A DNA stretch of 64,000 bases. Origin: Prostheceraeus crozeri (Eukaryota > Platyhelminthes > Polycladida > Euryleptidae). The DNA lies in contig CAJQUW010008930.1 of assembly GCA_907163375.1 (NCBI GenBank), positions 62,001-126,000 on the forward strand, given 5' to 3'. Under the pieces are notes generated by a model, which made no database searches, was not told the origin of the DNA, and saw only the letters and a program-made list of their open reading frames with translations. This document shows positions 1-10,882 of this stretch, one piece after another. Position numbers and translations under genes: made by a program. Within the stretch, counting starts at the first letter, position 1. Every line of letters begins with the position of its first letter.

Positions 1-640
1 AGAACAACTCTGTCCAATTTCAGTGGCGGGTATCACACCTATCAAGCTCTGAGCAGATTTTGCTACCTTGGTTACATGATGGAATCCGGTATTGTTTCAG
101 GAGTGCATTATCTGCTCAATCTGGCTGCCGAAAGTTTCGTGAGTTGTCGCCATTTCTAACATCGAGGGCGACTCCTTTATGGATGAAAGGCCAAGTGTAT
201 GACGCGTGTGTGAGGTGCATGGTATACGGCAGTGAAACATAATCCATGAAAGTCGAAGATCAGCAAAGAATGATGACAGCAGAACGCAGAATAATTCGAT
301 GGATGATGGGTGTATCTTTAAAGGACAGGTTCGCCTCTTCCATGCTTCTCCAGTTTCTTGGAATCGAAGACATCAAGAGCGTCGCAAAAATGAATCGTCT
401 TAGATGGTTCGGGCATGTTCTCCGGAGGCCAGAGGATAACTGTGTCAAGAAGGCGTATTGCATGGACCTACCGTGGACAACGCTGAGAATTTTCCCTAAG
501 ACGTGGCGCAAAACGGTGCTTGCTGATTGAGGGGAGCTTGGCCTGAAGGAGAGTGATGCTGCAAACCGTGAATTGTGGAGAAAATCCATTGCGAATAACC
601 GCCCTCCCCTGCGAAGAATGGATAGTAGTCGTAGAACGAG
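1..640 (+). mobile_element. Non-LTR retrotransposon (LINE) pol 3' fragment
   Basis: Translation gives the C-terminal end of a LINE reverse transcriptase. The segment reads CYLG, then KFRELSPFLTSRATPLWMKG, then VYGSET, and after one in-frame stop continues with the RLRWFGHVLRRPEDN block typical of the post-RT region of invertebrate LINEs. The piece is cut by the window edge and is 5' incomplete. Where related elements have Trp after SET there is a stop, and there are frame changes near the start, so it is dead. It ends near 640 without a clear poly(A). It lies upstream of the VAMP exon, probably in that gene's intron. Confidence 0.75.
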
Positions 641-1356
641 AAAGTAAGAAGTAAAAGTAAGCTTAGAAGCACTCCGACTCAGTTTCCTGGGTTAAACTTG
701 AAATGTATAATTTCATATACATATTTAGGTCTACTTTATAACTGAAATGGACAATTGATTTGCCGTTTCAACCTTTAACAAATGCACAAGTTTAGAATGT
801 TCCTGGTATATTGCTTTCATTTCGGGTTTTTTCCTAGGAAGGCTTTACCAAGATCATTTTGCACGAGAACTATTTTGACTTGATATCATGAAGAGTTGTG
901 AATAATTTTGTAAATATCTGTATTTCTGGATAGTAGACTTAAGTCTATGTGGAACAAATATTTTACAACTCAAGTTTGAGACATTCAAGTAGGTCTACAT
1001 CTAAAAGATGGACATTTATGGGTGGTTGTATGATATTTTTCATGATATGGGACTGTTCAATATTTGAAGTTCATGTGGCGTTGGTTAATGACCAGTCCCA
1101 TTAACAATGACGTAGGCAAAATCAATTATATGTGCCCTTTTAAAAGAGAAGCTCAAATAGCGACAGTTTCCAGCATTAATTAAGAATCAATTTCTAGTGC
1201 GAGGACCATTCAGCTATTAAGAATTTGATGTATGCAAAAAATGAAATAAACAATAACCAATTTTAAATACTCATTGATTTTCTTCGCTCGACATAATGCA
1301 TGCAATTAGTAATGCAGGATATTGTTTCTATTCATTGAAGCTATCTTCTATTCCAG
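641..1356. repeat. Intronic or intergenic DNA with dispersed repeat copy A (862-1048)
   Basis: No coding signal. Bases 862-1048 are similar to 20309-20495 in the same orientation: both carry a TGAAGAGTTG segment, TTTTGTAAATATCTG, and a GATGGACA..ATGGGTGG segment. This marks a moderately diverged dispersed repeat of at least about 185 bp. The remainder is AT-rich, with nothing recognised. Confidence 0.55.
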
Positions 1357-1581
1357 TCTCAGCAGTTTCAAAAGACATCTGCTCGAGTTCGACGTAAAAT
1401 GTGGTGGGAAAATCTACGGATGAAGATAATCCTCGGAGTTGTTATATCGGTAGTCATCTTAGTCATTGTGCTCATCATTTTGTTTTCTACAGGGGTCCTT
1501 CCACCAAAATCTGGAGGCAGCAGTGGTGGAAATCCGAAAACCACTGCCCGTCCAAGCTTGCCTCCTACCACTAAACCATAA
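1357..1581 (+). CDS. R-SNARE (VAMP/synaptobrevin family), last coding exon
   Basis: The exon follows a TTCCAG acceptor at 1351-1356 and is open to a TAA at 1579-1581 (74 residues). It begins with the end of a SNARE helix (SQQFQKTSARVRRK), continues with the juxtamembrane KMWWENLRMK motif found before the anchor of VAMPs (compare RKYWWKNLKM in synaptobrevin), and then has a hydrophobic membrane segment (IILGVVISVVILVIVLIILF). R-SNAREs sit on vesicles by this C-terminal anchor and zip with Q-SNAREs to drive fusion. Unusually, the anchor is followed by about 29 luminal residues rich in G, S, P and T (from STGVLPP to PTTKP); most VAMPs end within a few residues. The SNARE motif proper must lie in exons 5' of this window. 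VAMP2/3, VAMP4 and VAMP8 cannot be separated from this piece. Confidence 0.8.
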   Translation, partial: SQQFQKTSARVRRKMWWENLRMKIILGVVISVVILVIVLIILFSTGVLPPKSGGSSGGNPKTTARPSLPPTTKP

Positions 1582-2487
1582 TTTTGAAAACACTTTTCCA
1601 TCTTGTTTCGCTACCTATCTTTATCATTTCCGTACACAGATTTACAAACAAATTTCTTGAAATTTCTAATCGTGATGGTAAAGTGTCCTTGATGTATTTT
1701 TTCTAATGTTTCTGCGAAATTTTCGAATACAGAATTGATTAATGTCCCATTGCATGTAGTTTTCATTCGCCTCTGCATCGAACGCGCAATTTTTATCTAT
1801 TCTGCATGTGTCATCCGGTGCTGGGTAAACACGTGAAACATCGACTAAAAGTGATCGATGGCGTTCACGCAAAAAATGCTATGCTGTATAGGCTAATGAA
1901 GGGCAGAAATTATTCAAAAACAGTTTGTCTAAGTTCACAGATTTCGTTAATGATTCAGGACATTGTCACGAACCGATTATGCCGCTCGTTATTTATTCTA
2001 GTGCCACCGCACGACCTCATTAATTCCTGACAAGAAAAGCTATAATTGTAAAGCATGAACAATTCAGCATTCGTTCAACGATGGCCTACTCTCAGCTCAC
2101 ATCCACAACACAGGATAGACTTAAACTGAACACCAGTCGACCATTTTGCATTCCCGATATCCATTTATCCATTCGTTTCAAATATGACCACTTCCCATCG
2201 ACCAAATCAACATCGATATTGTACTTAAGTCCAATTGCGCTCACGCTTCGCATTCATGTACGTAATCATTCCATAGAGTAGGACATAGGTATTGTCGCCT
2301 CAAAAAAGTATCTGTATACAGTGAAAATATGTATATCAAAAGATTCAGTTTTTCGCGGAGAGTGGTCCAAAAATTATTTGAGCATTTTTGAATAAGATCA
2401 AAATTTGCCAATTTGCTACCGAGATGACTCTCCTAAATAAGCAGTATGAAACAAGTTTGATATCAAATGGAATGAATATTTGATAAT
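1582..2487. other. Non-coding DNA, nothing recognised
   Basis: The 3' flank of the VAMP exon, probably UTR and then intergenic. Only short chance reading frames are present, with no family match and no clear repeat. Confidence 0.5.
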
Positions 2488-2815
2488 ACCCGGCTAACAA
2501 AGTACGTATCTGCTACGTATCGGGGGAGTAGCAGAAATGCGTAGCAGAAACCAATTAAAATGGCGGCATAGGCCACGTACCTGCTACGTAGCATGGTGCT
2601 ACTTGTTGCTACCAATTGAAACGTTGCCGCTACTCAATTGACCCTATAATGGAACCTACCGCTACGCTGAGGCACCAATTGCTACCGGTATGCTACGTAG
2701 CAGAACCTTTTGCTACTCCTCCTACGTATCTGCTACTGGATGCCACGTACTGCTACGGCGACGCTACGTAGTTGCTACTAATCACATACCAACTGCTACA
2801 CTGGCGCTACGCTAC
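2488..2815. repeat. TACGTA-rich repeat block A with terminal ACCCGGCT end
   Basis: The block starts ACCCGGCTAACAAAGTACG and then carries many overlapping copies of GCTACGTA, TGCTAC and GTAGCAG in both orientations up to about 2815. Its first 37 bases match, inverted, the last bases of the block ending at 9945. Short open frames here come from the repeat and are not genes. Confidence 0.65.
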
Positions 2816-3874
2816 ATTCTATCACTCCATTTCTTGTTTGTTGTCAAAAGTCCACCTCAATCAATAGGCCTGCCGTCCAACTTATCCACAGCTATGAAAA
2901 TCAGAATACAATATTTCCGGAATATCAAAACACAAATCATCAAACAAACGATTTTATTCCCAATACGTATGTACACCTTATCAAATGTCCTACTCCGGCA
3001 CTCTCACCCTCATGCGTCTGCCATCTCTGCCCTCTCCGGGACAATCTTCTAGGGGCTTGTTTTAACCAGTTCCCCACAAGGACACCTGATTCTTGCATTA
3101 CCAATTTTTATAAATGGAGTTTTCTCAATTGCCTCTGAAAAAAGGAAGAACAATTCTTCAGAAGGGTACTCAATCTGCATTTGAGAATATAACAAAATAC
3201 AACTTAGTGATAAAACCAGTAAGTTTGGAATACGTGCAATTCGTACTACAAAGGAATCAAAAATGTGTCTCTGATAAGACGCAACGTTTCAAGCTCATCT
3301 CTAAGCTTTGCAACATCGACTTTGCTACACTTTCACAAGTTTTCAAGCATTTTGTAGTAGATACTTGTACATGCAATTAGGACATCTTTGTAAGCGTTTG
3401 TTTGAATTTTCTGAATTTAGTTTCCTCCCACATTCACCGAAAGAATAATAACTTGACTTAGCAGATTTTAATCGAGGTCGGACTAGCAATATTCAGATAA
3501 CTACAGAAACATTTACCATTCAGCATTTTTATTAGCTTCTTTTTTCACACTGATTTGCTCCTTCACACCTATTTCTCGACATAACAATCTTGAATAAACA
3601 CAACCATTTTAATGATTATAGCAAATACAGTGAAAGCATAGAAATAGTTAATAATTTTTTTGGTCTCTTGTTTTGGTTCCTAGGTTTTGCACAGACAGTA
3701 TAGATCATAGCTATGAAAAAATAGAGAGCCTCTACTGATAGTCCCGGCGCCAGGACGGTTTTTTTTGCATGGAACGAGCCCAAAGATAAGACTTTCACAG
3801 AATATTCTAAACCCTATGGCTACTAAGAAAACGCGCGCCTTCGAGTTTCAACGTATCCCTTTGATATGCAGACC
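2816..3874. other. Non-coding DNA with one half of an 18-bp inverted pair
   Basis: No gene seen. An exact 18-mer at 3463-3480 (AGATTTTAATCGAGGTCG) recurs inverted at 4871-4888, bracketing the foldback element described next. This may be the decayed end of a larger element. The 88-codon frame at 3114 resembles nothing I know. Confidence 0.4.
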
Positions 3875-4292
3875 AGATCAAAGAAAAAGGACAGGTAATT
3901 GAAGAAAATTGAAGTTTGGTGTGTTTTGCTCCGACTATGCGAGATATATTAACTCAAGCGCTGTAATTGTGGCATGATATAATTTCAGGGCATGAAGTCA
4001 TGTAATCATCTACCATTGCCGACCAAAACCAAACACATTTGGATTCAACAAGCATCTTAAGTAAACATGAAATTTTGATCAAATTCAAGCTCAAGCCTTA
4101 AGTATCTAACAACTCTTGCAAATATCGCATATAAAATTTATCCTATCACGCGATTAGAACGCATAGAAGATATATCATGCCGCAAATAATGTAGCTAGAG
4201 TTAATAGATCTCGCATAGTCGAAGCAAACACATCAAGCAGACATATTGGTCGAAAAATTTTCCTTCAATTAACATGTAATTTTCTTTGATCT
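3875..4292. mobile_element. Foldback / MITE-like inverted repeat
   Basis: Two imperfect arms of about 120 bp (3875-3992 and 4170-4292) face each other around a 180-bp centre. Landmarks shared in inverted orientation are AGATCAAAGAAA at the outer ends, a GTGTTT..GCT segment, CGACTATGCGAGAT, TATTAACTC and GGCATGATATA. The arms differ by many substitutions and small indels, so the element is old. No coding capacity. Confidence 0.65.
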
Positions 4293-6243
4293 TGTCTATA
4301 GATCAAAAGAACACGCTAGAACTCTCGGAAGGTGAGCATTTTCGTAGTAGTCATAAGGTATACATCATTCTGTGTCTCGTTCCATGCAGAGGCTCGTTCT
4401 GCGGGACTATATAAATATATTTCCATGTTTCCTTTTTGTATTTGTTGCAATCATTCAAATTTTATTATGGGCCATATAACGAAATTTGCATCCAGATTCT
4501 TTTGTCCAAAGTTAGCACCTGTTAAGATTGAAACGGTGATCTCAGACCATTAGATGATTTCACTGAATTTTGTGGCTTTTCAAACTGGTGTTGTAACGAT
4601 TTTATGTATTGAATAACGCTTTGAGCGTGTCCGTTCAAAATTGTCATCTTTTAACTGCAATTTAGTATAAAGCATATTTTTGTTTCACACAGCATACCAT
4701 GATGTAGTAATTGACCAATTAAAACTATCATAGATAATAATCAGATTTTCAATGCGTTTGAAACAATGTGATCAATAAATTGATAAACACAAATGTCTTC
4801 GTTTTCCTTTCATACAAGTGTCCGGTGCCAAAGTCAATCAAAATTATGTAACTTATATCGAGAACAACCTCGACCTCGATTAAAATCTAATCGAAGTCAC
4901 ATCACTGATTTTACCCATTTTACCAAGTGTGCTCGTCCAAAGGGGGAAACTCGTACAGGAAGCTACACTTGGTCTAATTTTGATAAGTGTCTGATATCAC
5001 TGTGCTAAATTTTCGGAAGAGCTTGATATAGAATCAAGTATGTTGAGTATGTACCATGCGCTCAAAAAGTCTTCCATACTTCATTAATGCTGATTTATAG
5101 AAAAATTATGCATCATTGAAGAGTTGGGATGATAATTAAGTGATTATACACTGACAGTGATATGGATAACAATGAGATTTCTTTCATTAACTCAATTTAA
5201 ATTGCTGTCACTTTTGAATTTGTTTTTATGCTACAAATTTATATACAAATCAACTTATAGGCCCTATATTTTACCATCATTCATTTACGCCTACTTGTGT
5301 TTTGCTTACGGTATGATGTTTGACAAAAAGATATTGTTTACATCTATTTCAATTAACACCAAATCGACATAAAAGAATTAAACAGAAACATTTAAGATTG
5401 CTTCAGAATTCAGTAAATTTTTTAAACCTCAATGAATATGTATCACTTCAATTGATCAACTTCAATTAATCAATTGACGATCTTAATTATTTTTGAATTG
5501 CCTCTAGCTTTCACAGGAATAAAATAAATTAAGAGATTTATTGAATCAACGTTTCGAGATTCTTTAACGAGAGAGACAAAAAATCACTAACACATTACAG
5601 TCAAACAATACATGAAAAACCGAATAAAGGCCCACACTAGGATTGCATAAATATTTTACTCAATTAAGTTTAAAGCCGAAGAGCAAAGAAAACTTTTATC
5701 AAGTTATTTCATAATAAAAAAAGTCATGTAAACAATAAATGCCGCATGCATCTCTAGCTTGCAAGTTATGACAGACATACTACAAAATACTTCATAATTG
5801 CAATTGAAGAGAATGAGACAGCATTATGAAACACTATTCAATTGTAGAGTACTTTCATTTAAAATATGTTGATTGCGGTCTCATGCATCATCACTTCCTT
5901 CGCACTACTTGAAGCCGACTTTATGTATGCCTACCTATCATTGAATAATATTGTAAAATTATTGAATGATCCAGAAGAAAGGGTGGGCAAAAGGCTAATA
6001 TTATACATGAAATTCAAGTTACGAAAATTAGACAGCTAGCCGAAAGCCTTTCTTACTTACTTATTAGCTCTAGATTTTCCTAGTCCGAAACAGTCGCCTG
6101 ATGAACTCGATGGTCAAGCACATCTAGATGCTGGTTCGAAGATATTCTCACACGAATTGGTCACCCTGAAATGGCAACATAACATGTGATATGATCGATT
6201 ATTCGGCATTATCGTAGCCTATGTAAAATAATGTAAAACAATT
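4293..6243. other. Non-coding DNA, nothing recognised
   Basis: AT-rich sequence with short chance frames only. It contains the second copy of the 18-bp inverted pair at 4871-4888. No gene, RNA or mobile element recognised. Confidence 0.5.
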
Positions 6244-6504
6244 TTTCTTGCATTGTGCTAAAAACAAGCGGGTCACTCCTTCTTTATATTTGCCTTCATA
6301 AAGTAATGTACAGTAAAATTTGAGTAGGTAAAAACCACGGCGCTTCGTGTGACAGACACATCAAAAAGTGGTCCTCCCACCTTTTGATGTGTATGTGACA
6401 CGAAGCGCCGTGGTTTCTACCTACTCAAATTTTATATGTACATAACTTTATGAAGGCAAATATAGAAAGGAGTGACCCCTTGTTTTTAGCACAATGCAAG
6501 AAAA
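6244..6504. mobile_element. Long near-perfect palindrome (hairpin MITE)
   Basis: Two arms of about 122 bp meet around a short centre near 6367-6380. Outer ends read TTTCTTGCATTGTGCT and its complement AGCACAATGCAAGAAA. Inner blocks ACCACGGCGCTTCGTGT and ACACGAAGCGCCGTGG are also complementary. Mismatches are few, so the palindrome is far younger than the one at 3875. It codes for nothing. The likely origin is a foldback-type non-autonomous DNA transposon; no convincing target duplication was seen. Confidence 0.75.
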
Positions 6505-7279
6505 TAGAATTGCCTCTTGTTCCCAGCCTTTAACATCATATGCAAAACACTAATTTTTATGTTTAAAATTAATTATGAGCATTACTGCATGCATATAATT
6601 ATGCATGAATGCAAATACATGTAAAACTGATATAAGTCAATCATATAGCCTATTGACAAATGTAAAATAGCATATCAATTGTCAGTTTATTTGTCAATAT
6701 CACGATATATAGTAGAGAATGCAATGGGCATAACCATCAGTATTTTATAGGCCTATCCCTATATGAAAGAAATTAATCATTTCAAAAATTCCACTTTATC
6801 ACTGATTTTGGTTTATAGTGCAAAGCCACTGCATCACAACTTTTCACATTAGTAATGCACTAGACAATGCGTTTTCCAATTCTTGATGACAGAACTGAAT
6901 TACAAAAGAAGAAATTCATACTACACCTAAATTAATCATTCTATGTGGTTTTGGCCCTAGACTGCTGTAGTTTTCGGAAAAGTCAAGTTGATTTAATTTA
7001 CATCAGCCAGATATTTCAAAAGTTCAGAGCTATTATCTTCAGGACAAAGATTACGAGAATGGTAGTGATTCAAAAATGATAGATTGGCAAATGATTGGTT
7101 GGCAAGTAATCAACTGATTTTGAATAGACGGAAGACAAGTGATTATGTTATATCCTCCAAGCATAAGAATGCCAACTGAGCCACTACCGCATTTTGATTT
7201 TTCTCAGAAAGTGAGGAATCTTGTATATCATTCGATCGAAACCTCGATTCATCGTGTCACGTTATCAACTTGATTCGTG
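6505..7279. other. Non-coding DNA, nothing recognised
   Basis: AT-rich, with no extended frame, structure or repeat that I could identify. Confidence 0.45.
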
Positions 7280-7920
7280 TTTTAAATTGTGAGTTTGCGC
7301 CGCTTGCGCCATATCCGACGCTATTTATCAACGGATGCGTGTAAAACTGTGGTGTGCAGTACTATTCTTTCTCGAATTGATTACTGTAATTCAATTTCTA
7401 TACAACTGTCCCAACGTATCTTCTGGATAAGCTACAGCGTATTCAAACAATGCGGCGAGTTAATTATGCGTATTACGAAATATGATCATAATCGTGTCAT
7501 CTTTCTGATTTACACTGGCTTTCGTATCAGACAACGGATATGTTTTTAAAATTTGTGTCACTGTGTACAAGATTCTTCAGGGCCTTGTCCGTCCTATTTG
7601 TCAATCTCGTATCCGTATGTTCCTAGGCGATCGTTTGCGTTCATCTGATGATGACCGAATTCTGAGTCTCGCAATTAATCGACTCGATTCGGAAGAAGAT
7701 CATTTTCCTATGCTGCACCCGTAATTGGGAATTCCTTACCCAGAGATGTGAGAACTCAGCATCCTACACTCATGTAAAAAGTCTTTGGAAGACACACTTT
7801 ATTTCTTCCCAATCGCTGATGTGTTTATGTTATTTTGTGTACATGTAATGTTGTATAATTTGTTGCGCCATGAGCACCAGTAATGGCGCTCTATAAATAT
7901 ACAGTTATTATTATTATAGT
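7280..7920 (+). mobile_element. CR1/L2-type LINE 3' end fragment
   Basis: The translation LRRLRHIRRYLSTDACKT followed by ILSRIDYCNS is the conserved post-RT block of CR1/L2-like LINEs. After frameshifts it continues with a YDH segment, then SLAINRLDSEEDHF and NSLPRDV-like blocks. The 3' end carries GGCGCTCTATAAATATACAG followed by a short (TTA)n tract, as CR1/L2 copies commonly do. The copy is 5' truncated and frameshifted, so non-functional. Confidence 0.8.
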
Positions 7921-9169
7921 GTTAATGCGTGATTTATGATTTCTTTGTGTATTCTGAATGACTATCATAGCAAATATTCTTGTATAGTATAGCCTACATA
8001 TCTTCTGCTCCTGAAGAGGATAGCAGTGAGCCATTAAAATATATCGAGCTGATTCAAATTAGATCAACTTGAATTTTCCGATAGCCACAATAATTCTAGT
8101 GTTTCGATTGTTCATAAGCGTCTGAATGAAATTCTGTTGTACACCACTTATATACATAAAGCTCTTATTTCATTGATTACATATTAAAATAGGAATTTGC
8201 ATGCAAACTTACATGTTGCGACGAAAGTAATCGACACAGAAATATGAGAAGCATTGAGATCGAAAACACGCAGTTGAAAATAGCGACAAGTCATATTGTC
8301 TATGGTGGATCAAATATGTTTTGATTGCTTCATTCACAAGAAGTTCTGCTCTGCTGATTTCGATTTTCACTGGATAAATATATCAATTTTCGTACATGTA
8401 AATCTAATCGCGGAATGAAAAAGTTGCTTTCGTTCGAGGAATTCTTCACCACGGCGAAGGTTGTATTATTTAATTCATGTGTCACTCAATCTGATATTGT
8501 GCCCGATGAAAAAGACAACACTGAGAATGATCTCTTTACAACGGATGAAGGATATAGCAGCAATGCGTACGTTGTTAAAGTCCACACTGCTAATTTGACG
8601 TAACATCATCATTACTCAGCTTCGCGATGCCATGAATTTAATGCCCGCTGCACGCTTGTCTATGGCAGCACGCGAGACGCGTCAGCGCATCATCGATCCA
8701 CCTGTTTCTGTAGCTGTCGGCATCGAAACCGACAAAGACGAAGGCCGAAGGATGGATAGCGATGGAATGTGTCTGCTAATGCGAGAAGGGCAGGAAGATT
8801 GCGCAACGGAACTTGACTGTGGAAAGCTTTCAAAATCACATCACTTCTGCAGATTCAGATGCATAGCATGCTGCTAAAAGCAAACTGAATTTACTATATA
8901 ATTGGTTACTACTAGGTTCATACAAGGTGTCATCGTCAAAAATTAGAGCGGAGAGAAAAAAACTAAAAGTTTTCTTTAACTTTAAAAGCTTTTAAACTTA
9001 AGACTTAAAAACTAGCGAGCACTCAAAAGATCATTTCATTTGAAGACACAATTGTGAAATGCGGCATTTCAATCTTGTGAGATGGCGTGACAGTTTTTCC
9101 TATGCATAAAAATACTGTCCGCGTGAAAGAGACTAAAGCAATAATGCCTTTGATGCATCAAATATATCT
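7921..9169. other. Region without a supported gene; two unrecognised short frames
   Basis: Frames at 8415-8603 and 8632-8877 lie in DNA somewhat richer in GC than its flanks. The first gives a 62-residue acidic peptide and the second an 81-residue one. Neither shows a domain, signal peptide or recognised homology, and no splice-phased partner is evident. I do not call them genes. Confidence 0.35.
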
Positions 9170-9490
9170 AAATGCATAGAAAGGAATGAGAAGAGCGACG
9201 GATCGAACAAGGAGAAAAGAGAGAGAAAGAAATATGAAGAAGATAAAGTGGAAAATAACAGAGAAGAGAAAGAGAGAAAGGAAAGGAGAAAATGAGAAGA
9301 TATGAGGAGATACGAAGAAAAGAAGTGGAATAGCAAGTGAACAATTTGAAGAAAAAGAAGAAGAGAGAGAGAGAGAGATGGATGAAAGATGGAGAGAGGA
9401 GCAAGAAAAGAGAGAGATGGATGAAAGAGGATGGAGAGATGAGAAGCAGAAAAAAAGAGAGGAGGAGAGGAAAAGAGAAATCGAGGGAGG
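9170..9490. repeat. Purine-rich (GA/AAG) low-complexity tract
   Basis: About 320 bp almost free of pyrimidines on the + strand, made of GAGA, GAAA and AAGAAG runs. It keeps long open frames on both strands (Lys/Glu/Arg-rich on +, Ser/Leu/Phe-rich on -) only because of this bias. Confidence 0.8.
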
Positions 9491-9502
9491 TTATTATTTT
9501 TT

Positions 9503-9945
9503 ACTGCTACGTAAACACAACGCATGTGTGCTACGTAGAAGCAACCGAGCAGCTACCGACTGCTACGTATCCACAAAGTTATCTGCTACGTGTGGCAACC
9601 GAGCAGCTACCGACTGCTATGTATCCTCAACGTTTATAAACTACGTAGAGGCAACCGAGCAGCTACCGACTGCTACGTATCCGCAACGTATATTTGCTAC
9701 GTGGAAGCAACCGAGCAGCTACCAACTGCTACGTATCCACGACGCATTTGCTACGTAGAAGCAACCGAGCAGCAACGCTCATATAGGCAAAACGTCAAAA
9801 GCGCTGAAAATATGCTGTAAGTGTAGGATAAGTATCATAAGCTACGTGGCTGCTGCGTACTGCCACCAACCAACTTGCTACGCTACCCTTTGGAACGTTT
9901 GGCACCGACTGCTACGTATCAGCTACGTAGGATTGTCAGCCGGGT
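9503..9945. repeat. 54-57 bp minisatellite in TACGTA-rich block B
   Basis: About 4.7 head-to-tail units occupy 9530-9787. Each has CTACGTAGAAGCAACCGAGC, then AGCTACCGACTGCTACGTAT and a variable 10-14 bp spacer. The block then continues with looser GCTACGT motifs and ends GATTGTCAGCCGGGT at 9931-9945, the inverse of the start of block A at 2488. Confidence 0.8.
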
Positions 9946-10212
9946 AAGCATCCTAACTAAGCGGAAATAGAGCTGATAAATTATCAAGGGAATTTCATGA
10001 ATTGCATACAGAGTCTTCATGAAAAAGTCACGACATTATATGCTTTTTTGGGTGAATTTACAAGTTTTTAATTCAATTTTCACCGGCATGATTTTATGAT
10101 TCGATCACTAAATTTATGTTTCATTTCTTGAACTGAATAGGGATTTGGACCCATTTAAATCTTTCAAAGTTAAATGAAATCATTGTCTTTGATTATGCTA
10201 TTTTCTGCCAGT
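9946..10212. other. Non-coding DNA upstream of the PRPF38A-proximal inverted repeat
   Basis: No feature recognised. It may include promoter-distal sequence of PRPF38A, but no core element could be identified. Confidence 0.35.
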
Positions 10213-10455
10213 TGCAGGTTGCCTGTGATGATCACGCTAAAGAAAATACTCTTGAGGTTGAGCATGGAAGTAAAAGGAAACCATGCATCGAATGGTTAAT
10301 TCAACAAGCATCAAATGTCCAAGGCAGTCATGAAAATCTGTGAAATACCATTCTATAAAATTAGATTTTGTTAGCAATTCGAAGGGTTCCTATTACTTTC
10401 ATGCTCAACCTCAAGAGCATTTTCTTAAGCGTGATCATACCATAGGCAACCTGCA
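10213..10455. mobile_element. Inverted-repeat MITE about 300 bp upstream of the PRPF38A start codon
   Basis: Arms 10213-10284 and 10384-10455 are complementary with few mismatches. Outer ends read TGCAGGTTGCC and GGCAACCTGCA; inside are GATCACGCT, CTTGAGGTTGAGCATG and their complements. A 100-bp spacer separates the arms. It is non-coding and close enough to the PRPF38A 5' end to lie in its promoter or 5' UTR region. Confidence 0.7.
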
Positions 10456-10752
10456 TTGGATATTAGCACTCAATATACTAATACATCAAGGTTGATGCTC
10501 GATGTCAATGAAGTACACATGCACGTCTCCTTCATGCATGAACATTGTCGAATGTCGAAGAATCTAGAATTGAATAGAAAAAAGCAATGATCGGAGTACA
10601 GAAAGCATAATATTTGGTTGATTGTGTGGAACGTAAGATTAATTCTCCTCCATGTGAATACTATGTTCAAGATTTGTTATAATGTATCAAAATATTATAA
10701 GCTTGCTTCTACTATTTTTCGAATTATCGAATATATAGTACCTTTTTCTGAT

Positions 10753-10882
10753 ATGGCTAATCGAACAGTGAAAGATGCTCATACCGTTCACGGTACAAAT
10801 CCACAGTACCTGATCGAGAAAATTATCAGAAGTAGGATTTATGAGTGCCGTTATTGGAAGGAAGAATGTTTCGCAGTATCTG
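10753..10882 (+). CDS. PRPF38A: PRPF38A exon 1
   Basis: Starts at the ATG of [10 protein letters not shown], the conserved N-terminus of the family; upstream in-frame sequence has no conservation, which sets this start. It ends with CFAVS plus one base before the donor GTACGTTA. The LTR element begins only 35 bp after this donor. Confidence 0.93.

Noticed and set aside
8415-8877. Two adjacent frames (62 and 81 codons) as a small gene
   Set aside because: Different frames, no consensus splice join tested convincingly, no recognised motif.
9133-9525. Antisense 130-codon frame rich in Ser, Leu and Phe, with apparent membrane helices
   Set aside because: It is the complement of a purine tract; the hydrophobic look is a composition effect.
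9378-9758. 126-codon frame with repeated SNRAATDCYV peptide
   Set aside because: It runs from the purine tract into the minisatellite; no start context, domain or splice evidence.
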